NCBI GenBank assembly: GCA_024760905.1
Contig: CM045735.1
Span: 9,796,161-9,860,160, forward strand
Length of the DNA: 64,000 nt
Direction: 5' to 3'
Origin: Plotosus lineatus
Lineage: Eukaryota; Chordata; Actinopteri; Siluriformes; Plotosidae
Part shown: positions 41,241-60,162 of the stretch, piece by piece
Layout of the letters: the number at the start of each line of letters is the position of its first letter
How positions within the stretch are numbered: the stretch's first letter is position 1
Made by a program: the position numbers and the translations under genes
Notes under the pieces: generated by a model
Told to the model about the DNA's origin: nothing
The model's input: the letters and a program-made list of their open reading frames with translations, nothing else
The model's database searches: none

Positions 41241-42960
41241 CAGGGGCGGGGCTGAATGTAAATTTATTCAGAAATTCCAAACTTTTTGAAAACCTTGTGA
41301 TAACTCAGTGTGTTTATTTATTTATCACATGCAACTGTTTATCTAACGCTAACAAATTTAAGCTAATTAGTAAACATTAGCTCTGTGGTGCTTGTAGGAA
41401 GCTGGTTAGCTTAGCAATTGCGGCGTGGTCCTGAACATCTTATGTTAAAATTATACTGAGCTAGAGGAATGAAAATCGGTGATGATGTCACATTAAGTTT
41501 GTAAGTGGCTGATTGACATGTGTACATTTAACCTAAGCTCCGCCCATGGTGATTCAGAGACACCTGTCATTCAAAATCAGGGTGTGCAAAGTGGTCCTTC
41601 CTGACATCATAATTCCTGCTTATTGGCAGAAAGCGTTCACATGGCAATGTTTTTTATTTATTTTTCAAAAACTTTAAGCAATCTTTCTACAAAGCAGTAC
41701 CAAGACATTGTTATTTGGATATGTTTATGAAACATAAACAGCTCGTGAGATAGTAGCTCATTGAAATGGAGTAATAAATACAGCTAACTGATTAGCATTA
41801 TTGCATTAAACCAGATGAAGACTATTAGTTAGCTTACAGTTACGCGAGAAAATCAAGTTATGTCAATACTGAAATTTTCACTTCTTTCTGGAAGGATGAT
41901 GTCAGAGGAGACCACCGCGTTCATCACGCTGGATTCAGTTCTGTAAAAGCGGTCTCTCACTCCAGCACCCCCTCTCCACAGGGGAAGCCCAACATGCTTC
42001 TCCTTATGTATTTCTAAAATCTTTTCAAAATCCCAAAATATAATTCTGCTCATGAACTCAGTTTCAAATCCTCTTTTCAGATTGTTTTCATCCGAAGGGA
42101 ATCAAATATGAAATGCTCAACAGTTTTTTCTTCAGTTCTTTAAAGTCTGTGAGACGTTCCAGAATCCTGACATTCTTGAAACTCGTCCTAAACTGGTGAG
42201 AACTGTTACTCCAGGTTTTTGAGTGTGTAGCTCAGGTAGATCCAGAGCTCAGGTGTGTTCAGGTGCGTTAGTAATTTAAGTGAGAGTACTGTATATGATG
42301 TTGATATCTCTGGCAGAAGTTCAGAATTCAGGTGTGAATTCTCATGTCAAGTGACAATTTGTAGTTTCAGAAGTTGTAAAAGTAAGATCTCGGATATTAA
42401 TTTTCCAACTTGGTGTGAATTTGAAACTCGTTGAGCAGGTGGGAGTGGTTTGTATCTCAGGTGCACGTCTGTAGCTCAGTTACGATTACGCATTTCAGGT
42501 GTGTGTTCGGATGTTAGGTGTGGATTCGTATCTCAGGTGTGAGTTCATAGCTCAGATATACAGGTTCGTATCTCAGGTACGAGTTTGTAGCTCAGGTGTG
42601 AGGGAAGTGTGTGTGAGAGAGAGCACGAGAAATAGAGAGAAAAATTGTGTGCGCAAGAGGAGAGATAGAGAGAAAAGGGAAGTTAAGAAAAATGGAAGAC
42701 TAATCAAAAGAGGAAGAGGGAAAAGGACAGATTGTCAAAAAAAGCGAGAGGCAAGGAAGTAAAAAGGAGAAATTCAGAGTGAAAAGGAAAAAGAGCGATG
42801 AAGAACAAATAAGAAAGAGAGATGAGAGAAACAGAACAAGATAAACAAAAAAATAAATGGAGAGAGAAATGGGGAGGGTGAAGGATGGAGAGAAAAAGAA
42901 AATTGAGAAAAATGGAAAAAGAAATGGAGAGAAAGATGAAAGAAAAATCACGGAGAGAAA
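41241..42960. other. Spacer block X, copy 2
   Basis: Collinear with 23406-25250, lacking the LINE tail. It contains the CTCAGGTG minisatellite (about 42140-42600) and GA-rich sequence to 42960. The minus ORF at 41853-42053 (66 codons, RDRFYRTESSVMNAVVSSDI) is matched in the other copy. No recognised gene. Confidence 0.7.
42140..42600. repeat. CTCAGGTG-type degenerate minisatellite, copy 2
   Basis: The same 20-bp motif as 24297-24810, with several units such as GTATCTCAGGTGTGAGTTC. Confidence 0.6.
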
Positions 42961-43134
42961 AAAAGAAAGAAGAGCGGCATGTCTGCCCTCTCGTGGTGAC
43001 ACAAGAGAATTACAGTTCCCAATCTGAACATGTGAGCAAAATTTCTGCTTGGTGTCCCTGACGCGTCCAACCCGCTGTCATAGCAACCGGCACCTATTAC
43101 CACGGAGAATTTCAACCTACGGAACGGCTGAGGA

Positions 43135-43159
43135 CACACACACACACACACACACACAC
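43135..43159. repeat. (AC)n microsatellite
   Basis: AC run; expanded at the paralogous site 59921-59958. Confidence 0.9.
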
Positions 43160-43360
43160 GATGAAACAAATGAATAACATTATGAAGTTCATAAAATCTG
43201 TGAACTTGAAGCTGCCAGAGAGCAGGTGAGAAACTGCAAGGAGCTGCTATTCAACAACAGTCAGAGGAAAAATACAATGAACTTGAACAAAGAAAAAACA
43301 GGAAATATATATTTTTATATATAACACTGAAACAATGCAGTTTTTATGCTGTTTCATCTC

Positions 43361-43650
43361 GAGCAGTGGCAATCCGGTGGTAAGGTGCTGGATTACTGAT
43401 CTCAAAGTCGGATTCAGACCCCACTGTCAACGGTTGTCCCTGCTGTCCCCCAGTGCAGCAAACTGGGTTATCACAGGCCGGTCATGTATCTCACTGTGTG
43501 TTTTGAAAGGTTCCTGTAAAAGAACCATTGATGACTTTCGACAAAAGTAGGCTGGCTGCAAGCAGTCAGAGCATTTCTGCTCTGAGATGGCCTGGCTAGC
43601 TGTCCAGGGTGTACTCCACCCTCGCCCAGAGTCAGCTGAGATGGGTGCTA
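43361..43650 (+). mobile_element. tRNA-derived SINE (S3)
   Basis: tRNA-like head GAGCAGTGGCAATCCGGTGG, then the common body AACTGGGTTATCACAGGCCG and a tail CGCCCAGAGTCAGCTGAGAT. The same insertion is at 60163 in block Y copy 2, so it predates that duplication. Confidence 0.8.
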
Positions 43651-44234
43651 GTGAATTGAGACAGCAATGTTTTTTGTCTGTGTGCTCGAAGCCAGTGTAT
43701 CCGCTGTGCAGTGCAGTGAGAGTGAATATATATGTATGTAAAGGATATAAATTAATAGTATATATGAATGTAAAGGATATAAATTCAGAAAGTATTTTAT
43801 AGAAAATAACTCTGACACGATCATCCACTGGGCTCTGATGCTTCACCAGAACATAAAGGATGGAGCATGCTTTGGTTCAAACATGAAAAACACAATTAAA
43901 CCCATAATCGTGCGTCCCTCACTCCGCGCATGCGCACCCCTGTCTGTGTGTGGTCACAACGTCCACACCCGATTTCACTGCTCTTAATAAATCAACATTA
44001 TCTTTTTCTTCTAATAATTCAAACTGAACCGTTAAGTCTCATTATTCGCTTCATCCTCTTTCCCTTTTTTGTTTGAAAACAAACAAAATAAAAATAAAAT
44101 CATTCCTTAAATTTCAAAAGCGCTCAATATGATTTAAAGTCGTGGGGTGGCTGGCGTCCATCTCAGCCAAATCTGGCATTTTCCCACTTACGTATTTTAA
44201 GGATTTTCATGTTTTCGGATCTTGAAATGTGCTT

Positions 44235-44248
44235 CCACCAGGGGGCGC
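44235..44248 (+). promoter_or_regulatory. CTCF-like motif
   Basis: CCACCAGGGGGCGC. An RTE inserted 9 bp to its right and duplicated only the last part of the site at 47941. Confidence 0.55.
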
Positions 44249-44257
44249 TACTGGCAC

Positions 44258-47200
44258 TTCTTCATCTTCTTCTTCTTTTCCTTTGGGCTGTTCCCTTCAG
44301 GGGTCGCCACAGCGAATCATCTGCCTCCATCTCACTCAATCCTCTGCATCTTCTTCTCCTACACCAACTGCCTTCATGTCCTCCTTCACCACATCCATGA
44401 ATCGTCTCTTTGGTCTTCCTCTAGGCCTTCTGCCTGGTAGTTCCAACCTCAACATCCGACGACCAATATACTCACTATCCCCCCTCTGTACATGTCCAAA
44501 CCATCTCAACCTAGCCTGTCTGACTTTGTCTCCAAAACATCTTACATGTGCTCTCCCTCTGATGTGCTCATTCCTGATACTATCCTTGTTACTCCCAAAC
44601 AGAATCTCAATATTTTCATCTCTGCTACCTCCAGTTCTGCCTCCTGTCTTTTCCCCAGGGCCACTGTTTCTAAACCATACAACATCACTGGCCTCAACAC
44701 CGTCTTGTACACTTTTCCTTTCATTCTCGCCGATACCCTCCTATCACACATCACACCGGACACTTTCCTCCAACCATTCCAACACACATGCTTCTTCACC
44801 TCTTTTCCACACTCTCCATTGCTCTGGATTGTTGAGCCTAAGTACTTAAAATCCTCCACTTTCTTTATCTCTGCTCCCTGTAACCTCACTGTTCCTATGG
44901 TTCTGTGGAGTTGGTCCTATGGTCCTATGGTTCCTATGGTTCTGTGGAGGAGGTGAGTGAGAGGAGGATGGTAGCAAAGCTCACATCCATCATAGACAAC
45001 AGCTCTCACCCACTGCACCAGACTGTAGAGAAGCTGAGTAGCTCCTTCAGTGGACGACTGAGACATCCTCAGTGCAGGAAGGAGCGCTACCGCAGGTCGT
45101 TCATTCCCACCGCTGTCAGACTGTACAACGCCACTTTGTAACTGTCTGTGAAAATACCGGTTATGTGCAATAAAAACCCCGTGCACTTTAATCAACCACA
45201 TCTACCCCACTGACTGTGAACCACATCAACCCATCTACTCTGCACTCAGATACATTACACTCTAATATAGGCCAGTCTATGAAGTCGTTCCCTTCTTTTC
45301 TTTTATTGTTTATTAATTTATACTATTTATTTATCTATTTATTTATTTACTTATAAAATATATACGTATGTGTGTATGTATGTATGGATATGTATCTATT
45401 TTTGCACCCCCTACTGATGGTACCTCAAGAGCCTGTAACAGTGAATTTCTCCATTGTGAGATTAATAAAGCTGTATTTTATCTCTTATCTTATCTTATTG
45501 GGTCCTTGTCGTTCACACACATGCATTCTGTCGTACTGAGGCTAACCTTCAATCCCCTCCTTTCCAGGGCATACCTCCACCTCTCTAGATTTTCCTCCAC
45601 TTGATCTCTGCTATCACTACAGATCACAATGTCATCTGCAAACATCATAGTCCATGGAGATTCTTGTCTAACCTCGTCTGTCAGCCTGTCCATTACCATA
45701 GCAAACAAGAAGGGGCTGAGGGCTGACCCTTGATGCAGTCCCACCTCCACCTTGAACTCTTCTGTCACACCGACAGCACACCTCACCACTGTCTTACATC
45801 TTTCATACATGTTCTACACCTCTCTAACATCCTTCAAACTTCCTCATGTAATACTACAGTTCTTCTCTCGCCATCCTGTCATATGCTTTCTCCAGATCCT
45901 CAAAAGCATAATGCAGCTCCTTCTGACCTCTGTACTTCTCTATTAACATCCTCAAAGCAAACACTGCATCTGTGGTGCTCTTTCTTGTCATGAAATCAAA
46001 CTGTTGTTCACAAATGCTGACCTCTGCCCTTAGTCTAGCTTCCACTATTCTTTCCCATAATGTCATCGTATGGCTGATCAACTTTATCCCTCTGTACTTG
46101 CCACAACTCTGCACGTCTCTCTTGTTCTTAAAAAGGGGCACCATCACACTTCTCCTCCATTCCTCTGGCATTCTCTCACTCTAAGGCCTTGTTGAATGTT
46201 CTTCACAGAAAATCTACTGCTACCTCTCCTCATGTCATCATATCGCATGTCATCAGGACCAACTGACTTTCCACTCTTCATCCTCTTCAGTGCCCTCCTC
46301 ACTTCACCCTTAATAATCTTTGCTACTTCCTGGTCCTCAATGGTTATCTCTTCTACTCTTTTCTCTCTCTCATTTTCATCATTCATCAGCTCTTCAAAGT
46401 ATTCTTTCCATCTTCTCAGCAACCTTTCTGTCATCAGTCAATACATTTCTCTATCTGTTATTAATCACTCTAACTTGTTGCACGTCCTTCCCATCTCTAT
46501 TTCTCTGCTGTGCCAACCTCTATAAATCATTTTCTCCCTCTTTACTGTCCAACCTAGTATACAAGTCATCATACACCTTATGTTTGGCCTTTGACACCAC
46601 TACCTTCACCTTACACTGTGTCTCCCTGTACTCCTGTTTACTCTCTTCGGTCCTCTCTGTGTCCCACTTCTTCTTAGCTAACCTCTTCTTTTGTACACAC
46701 TCCTGCACTTCCTCATTCCACCACCAAGTTTCCTTATCTACTTTCCTTCCAGAGGACACACCAAGTACTCTCCTACCGGTCTCCCTCATCACATTGGCTG
46801 TGGTTGTCCAGTCATCTGGAAGCACTTCCTGACCACCCAAAGCCTGTTTCAAATCCTCATTAAAGACAACCCGACATTCTTCCTTTTTCAGCTTCCACCA
46901 CTTTGTCTTCTGCACTGCCTTTGCCTTCTTCACCTTCCTCACCATCAGTGTCATTCTGCACACCACCATCCTATGCTGTTTGGCAACACTCTCACCCATT
47001 ACATTGACTTCCTTCAAATCACACCGTCTACACAAGATATAGTCTACCTGTGTGCTCCTACCTCCGCTTTTATAAGTCACCTTATGCTCCTGTCTCTTCT
47101 GGAAGAAAATATTTACCACAGCCATTTCCATCCTTTTTGCAAAATCGATCAACATCTGTCCTTCTGTGTTCCTGTCCTGGATACCAAACCTGCCCATCAC

Positions 47201-47940
47201 TTCCTCGTCCCCTCTGTTTCCTGCACCAACATGTCCATTGAAGTCTGCCCCAATGAACACGCTTTCACCTCTGGGGTACTCTTGCATCACTTCATCTAAC
47301 TCACTCCAGGGTCTCTTCCTCTCTTCTAGCTCCCATCCTGCCTGTGGGCCATAAGCACTGACAACATTGAACATCACGCTGTCTGACACTCTTTTCAGTT
47401 CTAGAACATTCCTGACAAACTCCAAGATGACTCCTACTCCATTTCTCTTTCCATGCACACCATGAAAAAACAGCTTAAACCTTGCTCCTAAGTTTCTAGC
47501 CTTGCTACCTTTCCACCTGGTCTCCTGAACAGACAATGTGTCCACCTTCCTTGTCTGCATCATGTCAGCCAGCTCTCTACCTTTCCCTGTCATAGTTCCA
47601 GCATTCAAAGTCCCTACTTTCAGTTCTAGACTCGTGCATTTCCTCTTCTTTCTCTGCCTATGAACACACCTCCCACCTCTCCTTCTTCGACTTCTTCGAC
47701 CAATAGTAGTCCAATTTCCACCAACACCCTATTGATTAACAGCACTGATGGTGGTCGTTGTTAACCCGGGCCCCAACCGATCGGGTATGAACTTCTTTGT
47801 TTTGACTCGCATATTTCATTTGGCATTGGTTTTACGCCGGATGCCCTTCCTGACGCAACCCTCTGCATTTATCCGGGCTTGGGCATGAGGGTGGACACTG
47901 CCCCCCCACGGCTGCATTTGCCCTCCCCTCATGGCTGCAC
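44258..47940 (-). mobile_element. RTE LINE copy R6, full length
   Basis: About 3.1 kb of RTE excluding a nested insert, with 15-bp target duplications GGGCGC(T/C)ACTGGCAC (44243-44257 and 47941-47955). Minus-strand domains in order: 5' leader, APE endonuclease (LSVQETRWKGSKARNLGARF; IGADFNGHVGAGNRGDEEVM) running into a 362-codon frame at 46520-47608, linker (46144-46434), fingers (GIKLISHTMTLWERIVEARL), palm FADDIVICSDSRDQVEENLE (45490-45810) and C-terminus YLGSTIQSNGECGKEVKKHV (44542-44889). Frameshifts and an inserted LINE (44896-45498) inactivate it. Confidence 0.92.
44896..45498 (+). mobile_element. LINE 3' end nested in RTE R6
   Basis: Reads MVAKLTSIIDNSSHPLHQTV ... RKERYRRSFIPTAVRLYNAT then stop, the C-terminus of a CR1/L2-like or related LINE. 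It is followed by the 3' UTR ending AGATTAATAAAG and (CTTAT)n. The left 50 bp is a GGTTC(C)TATGG tandem of unknown origin. The RTE reading frame resumes at GGGTCCTTGTCG. Confidence 0.75.
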
Positions 47941-47958
47941 GGGCGCCACTGGCACTGT

Positions 47959-48207
47959 CTGTCTTCCTTTCGGCTTTTTCCCTCTTACTCGGGAGTCGCC
48001 ACAGCGAATCATCTGATTCGCACGTTTTGATTTGGCAGAGGTTTTTACGTCGGATGCCCTTCCTGTCACAACCCTTTTTAGCAAGGGACAGAAACACGCT
48101 GACGGCTTTGCGGCCTGCTCTTTACGAATGTCAGCAGTGGTTGTTTTACATGCCTCTCACCATAGACAGTGAGAGACATGGCCCGCCTTTGATAACCCAG
48201 TTAGCTG
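47959..48207 (-). mobile_element. SINE (S5), head-truncated, inserted in the RTE target duplication
   Basis: RTE-tail-bearing SINE type. It is flanked by CACTGGCACTGT (47947-47958 and 48208-48219), which overlaps the RTE R6 target duplication. It must therefore postdate R6. Confidence 0.8.
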
Positions 48208-48560
48208 CACTGGCACTGTTGTGTTTAATTTACCAATTGGGACCAGCAGCACATTGTTGTTTGTGTTGGGCAATGTGGCATGCCCACTTTTTATTGATTT
48301 ATTTTGTGTTTGACTTGTTTGTTTATTGATTGTGCTTTAAATGAGAGAGTGACTATTAAAAATGGCCGTAATCAGGAGCAGCATGCAAAACATCCCACCA
48401 GAATTTTCCACCAGAATGCACAATGTCCAGATGAACCAGGAGTTCCGAATTCCAACAGCTTTGAACTGCCTCTTATTTCCCTCAATCCGAAATGTCTCAT
48501 CTCCACAAGTTACTGGAGATTCACTCAGCCACAATATTAAAACATGTTTTCCATCAATGC
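48208..48560. other. Unit-start segment remnant and spacer
   Basis: 48220-48360 is collinear with 29470-29600 and 49380-49500 (AATTGGGACCAGCAGCACAT). The rest has no identified content. Confidence 0.6.
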
Positions 48561-48645
48561 CCAAATTTCACCAAAACAAGTTTTTCTTTTCTCCTGGTTT
48601 TGCGTTTGGATTTCTTTAAATAGAGCAGTTTCGACTGTTGCTCTC

Positions 48646-48765
48646 GCTTACGGCCATACCACCCTGAGAACGCCCGATCTCGTCTGATCTCGGAAGCTAA
48701 GCAGGGTCGGGCCTGGTTAGTACTTGGATGGGAGACCGCCTGGGAATACCAGGTGCTGTAAGCTT
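48646..48765 (+). rRNA. 5S ribosomal RNA, apparently intact
   Basis: 120 bp beginning GCTTACGGCCATACCACCCT, with box A AAGCTAAGCAGG and box C TGGATGGGAGACC of the RNA polymerase III internal promoter. It ends at AAGCTT followed by TTTT. A TTTAAATAG element lies about 30 bp upstream. No departure from the vertebrate 5S consensus is recognised by eye. It is an isolated unit with 5S spacer-like flanks, shared with the pseudogene at 25327. Confidence 0.92.
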
Positions 48766-49064
48766 TTCATTTTCTTTCTTTACTTTTCAGTTGTTGTGCT
48801 GCTTCCTGGAAAGAAGAACGGAATTTATCGCTAAAATACTGCATATTTTCATTTATTTTGTGCTGAATCAACAGGAATATCACGCTCTGGCGACTGTGCG
48901 TATACCCGAGCTGGGAAATGAAGCTGAACAGGCCGTCTCTTAAAGTGCAATACCAGCGGGAGCCGCTAGGGCCAAACTACAAATCGTTTCGACTGCAATT
49001 CAAAACGGATCAATTTCTCACAGAAATACCGAGTCAAGAGGGACCGCCCCCCCCCCTCCTCCCA

Positions 49065-49065
<1 letters not shown>

Positions 49066-49101
<36 letters not shown>

Positions 49102-49324
49102 GTGGTTTTGGTTGATTCACTAAATTATGTCCTACTTATCTATTTTAGTTTTTCGATTTTAAATTGAGATTTATGTTCTAATTGTCCCTTCTAATTACTG
49201 TAGTAATATAAAATTTAAACTATTAAAATCGATGATACAAAGGATGGTCATTTAGAATGTTAAACTCATTAGAAGGATATAAATAAATAAATGCAAGAAT
49301 AATTATACCAATATATATGTATAT

Positions 49325-49367
<43 letters not shown>
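49066..49367. repeat. Two (AC)n microsatellites with AT-rich interval
   Basis: AC runs at 49067-49099 and 49330-49366. The sequence between is AT-rich without a gene. Confidence 0.9.
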
Positions 49368-49371
<4 letters not shown>

Positions 49372-49375
49372 GCAA

Positions 49376-49830
49376 AGTTGTTTATAATTTCTGAATTGGA
49401 ACCAGCAGCACTTCGTCGGTGTTGGGCAATGTGGCATGCTCACTTTTTTTTTGACTTGTTTGTTTGTTGATTGTGCTTTTGAAAGACTGTACTTTAAGAC
49501 TATTAAAAGCTGTCACTTATAAAATGAAGGTCCAAACGTGTGTAGCTTCCAGCCTTTCAAGCTGATCTGTTCACTGATGGTTGAAAAAACTGGAAATGCT
49601 TCATTAAATTTTTACCAATAGTGAAGCCCATGAATCAAATAATTTAGGCCCAAGCGCTCTTCCATCATCTCTCTCTCTCTCTCTCTCTATTTCTCTTTCT
49701 GTCTTTTGCTATCTCTCTCTTTTCACCATGTCCCTCTTGTTCTCTCTCTCTCTCTCTCTCTCTCACTCACAATGCCCCTCTCGCTCTCACCATGTCTCTG
49801 TTGCACTCTCTTACCATGCAGTGCATCCCT
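49376..49830. other. Unit-start segment of intelectin 4
   Basis: Collinear with 29470-30210 minus the SINE: a TTGATTGTGCTTT segment, AAAATGAAGGTC, then a (CT)n-rich tract from 49669. It marks the left border of the gene unit. Confidence 0.7.
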
Positions 49831-50300
49831 AGTGTTGTTTCCACCTGTATTTTACACTCATGTAAACTTTTACACAACATAACACTCATGTAAACATTTC
49901 TGGATAAAAATAAATTTGCAGAGTTGGTTTTAAAACAGTGGTTAACGCTATGTGATTAGTTCCTTAGCTTAGAAACAGTGAAACAGCACGGGAAGAACAT
50001 GCAAACCACTGACGCGGACATGCTAACCATGACACCACTGTGCCGCTCTGTTATTCAGATGTTTACCAGCTAAAGTATTCTGTGATTTAATCACTGAACA
50101 AACACAACAAACTAAATGCTGTAAACTTTATTATTTCAGGAAACCAGGATTAGTAGGAAACACCATCAAGAAAGTTAGGAGAAATGAACATGAGGAAATA
50201 CACATCAATCGTAAAGAATTCAAGATACTCTAATTGCTTTTATCATATCATGAAAATTTCACCTTCAGAACACATTGCTTTCGAATCTTCTTCAAATCAG

Positions 50301-50302
<2 letters not shown>

Positions 50303-50343
<41 letters not shown>

Positions 50344-50352
50344 CGCGCGCGT

Positions 50353-50384
<32 letters not shown>
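50303..50384. repeat. (GT)n(GA)n microsatellite
   Basis: GT run, GCGCGC, then GA run, 3' of intelectin 4. Confidence 0.9.
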
Positions 50385-50387
<3 letters not shown>

Positions 50388-50536
50388 CGCCATATGAACT
50401 GCATCAAATATCTTGATTTGAATTCAGGAAGTAACTTTAACAGTGATGTAAACACACAGACATATCACACACACATTGGGATGCAGTTTTGTGACAGGGA
50501 ATGTTATAGTGTTGTGTTCATCGTGTGTTGGTTCTC

Positions 50537-57449
<6,913 letters not shown>

Positions 57450-57713
57450 CTCTATCAGGGAAAAATAATTATAAAATTAATTTACATTACCTATTACATA
57501 GATTCTGTGTAATTTTATTCAAAATTTTATAATTAAAAAGAGAAGTACTTTTGTCTGAGGTTATTCTCATCACTTGTTATTTGAATAAATAAGTAAATAA
57601 CTGAACATTCAAGTAATTAAATAAATAATTAATCTGAAATTGGGCTCTGAAAGACTCACTGACCTGATCAAGATGATGATGAAGAGATTGATGATGACGA
57701 TGATGATGATGAT

Positions 57714-58770
57714 TGTTCGGTTACTGAATTGACCCACAGAAATACTCCTCAAGGATTAATTCGTCTGTGACACCCAGAGCGCTCTGGTGCGAGTTGGGAA
57801 GCAGACACCAGTCCCTGTAAAAAACAATAGTCTTTATTCACAAATCACCAACACACAATGGTGGAGTACACCTATATACAGCTATAAGTCGGTTCCCCGC
57901 CCTAGGAGAAGCTGGTTAGTTTAGGGGGGTTGGCGGTGGTCATCAGTACTTTTACAAAAGAAAAACAAGCCTACTGTATCTACGAGCAGCTGAACTATAT
58001 CAAAAAGTAGATAAAAGGTTTCACAGAGCAAGGTCAGACAAGACACTGGCGTCTCAGAATAGAGAAACAACATTCACAGTAGAAATTTCACCTGATTGTT
58101 ACAAAAGTATATAAACCTGTAATTTTCCAAAGTCATAGAAACAATCCAGAGCAATGGAGAGTGTGGAAAAGAGGTGAAGAAGCGTGTGCAGGCAGGCTGG
58201 AATGGTTGGAGAAAAGTATCCGGTGTGATGTGCGATAGGAGAGTGTCAGCAAGAATGAAGGGAAAAGTGTACAAGATGGTGGTGAGGCCAGCGATGTTGT
58301 ATGGCTTAGAAACAGTGGCGCTGAGGAAAAGGCAGGAGGCAGAGCTGGAGGTAGTGGAGATGAAAATGTTGAGGTTCTCCCTGGGAGTAACGAGGATGGA
58401 TAGGATCAGAAATGAGTATATCAGAGGGACAGCCCACATAAGATGTTTTGGAGACAAAGTCAGAGAGGCTAGATTGAGATGGTTTGGACATGTACAGAGG
58501 AGGGATAGTGAGTATATTGGCAGTAGGATGCTGAGGTTGGAACTACCAGGCAGAAGGCCTCGAGGAAGACCGAAGAAGAGATTTATGGATGTGGTGAAGG
58601 AAGACATGAAGGTTGTTGGAGTCAGAAAAGAAGATGCGGAGGACAGGGTGAGGTGGAGGCGGATGATTTGCTGTGGCGACCCCTGAAGGGAGCAGCCGAA
58701 AGTAAAAGAAGAAGAAGAAGAAACAAGTGAAAAACTTCACAGTATGATGATTCAGAACATTTTCCTTTCA
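57714..58770 (-). mobile_element. Solo LTR in the 5' UTR of intelectin 4, split by RTE
   Basis: Same LTR and same insertion point as 21475-21947 (TGTTCGGTTACTG at the left, CCTTTCA at the right, ATGAT flanks). The TATATA core and AATAAA are retained. RTE R7 interrupts the distal U3. Confidence 0.8.
58143..58719 (+). mobile_element. RTE LINE copy R7, 5'-truncated
   Basis: Encodes the ORF C-terminus in one open frame of 170 codons (MKKRVQAGWNGWRKVSGVMC to RMICCGDP), then the 3' signature and (GAA)n. GAAAC duplications lie at 58138-58142 and 58720-58724. The gene 2 LTR shows the empty site. Confidence 0.92.
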
Positions 58771-59163
58771 ATGATGATTAAGATGATAATGTGTTTATAC
58801 CTAAGTTTTCAGATCTTCAGTGTTTCTATACGGGAAGTTTTATATAGTGGTGTAGTTGTCTGATACCGAGATAGATTCAACCCCTCCAAAAATCTATCAA
58901 TTGTGTGCGTGTCAGTGTGGCGTCTTGTGACACAACTAAAAAAATATGATTATTCCGCAATGAAAAATTAAAGGAATAGTGTTGTATAAGAAGTGTATAT
59001 TTATTTCAATTGTTTCACTCTTCATCTGTAACTGGATATTGTCTGTTGACTCAGATTACCGAGGTGCTGGATGATGATATCTATCAGTCTGTATTGTACA
59101 TAACTTCCCCCAGATTGTTTATTGTTTTTAAGAATTGACCTCGAGTTACTATCAGTTACTCCA

Positions 59164-59646
59164 TGTTCTAAACCCAATGAATGCAGTTTAAACTGTGGTG
59201 AGGCCAAGACAGTCCAGAACATAGAACGAGCTAGACTTCACAATGACTGTTAAGGGGGCGGCAAACTTTCAGCCGGTCCCCTAAATCGCAGGAGACGGTA
59301 AGAGGGACCTTTTATTGACTAGCTGGCAGCACCGAAGAAAATACATAGAAACAAAACACTGGAGACACGACATCAACCAACAGAAAAACAAACACTGGAG
59401 ATGACAAAGAAAATAATAAACACTGGGGACTGAAGCTGGGAAGGCTGGTTGAGCACAGAGTAAAACCAGGGGCCGGACTCAAAGTAGCAACCAAGTGAGA
59501 CGAATACAATCTTCTGGCAGAGAGGTGAAGGTGCAGCTCATCTTTATAGTGGGTTCATTGACGAGTGGAATCAGGTGTGCACTGCTGCACTCAACCAGAA
59601 GTAGGTTAGCCACACCCCTCAGCCACCACCTGCATTGCTGGGGAGA
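59164..59646 (-). mobile_element. Gypsy-like LTR upstream of intelectin 4
   Basis: Same LTR as the other copies, with TATAAAGATGAGC and AATAAAAGGTCCC on the minus strand. The right end is cut near 59646, where a SINE remnant begins. Confidence 0.75.
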
Positions 59647-59735
59647 GTGACAACCTTGTGGGGAACCCCCGAACCCCCAACCTTAGGATCAGTGATCCTG
59701 CACCCAAACCACTAGACCACCATTGCCAGAGATCA
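59647..59735 (-). mobile_element. SINE head remnant (S7)
   Basis: Only the tRNA-like head remains (CTAGTGGTTTGGGTG and GATCACTGATCC region on the reverse strand). Confidence 0.7.
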
Positions 59736-59918
59736 TAGTACTGCAGTGAAATAGAGCGGCATGTCTGCCCTCTCGTGGTGACACAAAAGAATTACAGTTC
59801 CCAATCTGAAGTACTGTACAAAACAAAATTTCTGCTTGGTGTCTTTGACTCGTCCACCCTGCTGTCTTAGCAACCAGCACCTGTCACCAAGGAGAACGTC
59901 ACCCTACGCAACGGCTGA

Positions 59919-59960
<42 letters not shown>

Positions 59961-60162
59961 TGAAACAGATGAATAACACTATGAAGTTCATAAAAGCTGT
60001 GAACTTGAAGCTGCTGGTGAGAAACTGCAAGGAGCTGCGACTGACTATTCAACAACAGCAAGAGGAAGAATACAGTGAACTTGAACAACAACAAAAAATA
60101 CAGTAAAAAGATATTTTTAGACATAACACTGAAACAATGCAGTTTTTATGCAGTTTCATCTC

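Larger units (their letters stand above)
42961..44257. other. Spacer block Y, copy 1
   Basis: Collinear with 59755-61190 (GCGGCATGTCTGCCCTCTCG start, AC microsatellite, SINE, then the unit-start segment with the CTCF-like site). No coding gene is seen. Confidence 0.75.
57664..58799 (-). promoter_or_regulatory. Intelectin 4 promoter region split by LTR and RTE
   Basis: The donor GTCAGTGAG lies at about 57655-57663, and the old TATA box (tttata) at 58794-58799. The solo LTR at 57714-58770, itself carrying an RTE fragment, lies between them. The LTR core promoter is downstream of the RTE and is undisturbed. Confidence 0.55.

Noticed and set aside
44229..44849. Plus-strand ORFs rich in Ser, Leu and Pro opposite RTE copies (also 25409, 61384, 62006)
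   Set aside because: Antisense frames of the RTE ORF; no independent coding signal.
46520..47608. 362-codon ORF as a host protein
   Set aside because: RTE endonuclease and linker; the same sequence recurs in R4, R5 and R8.
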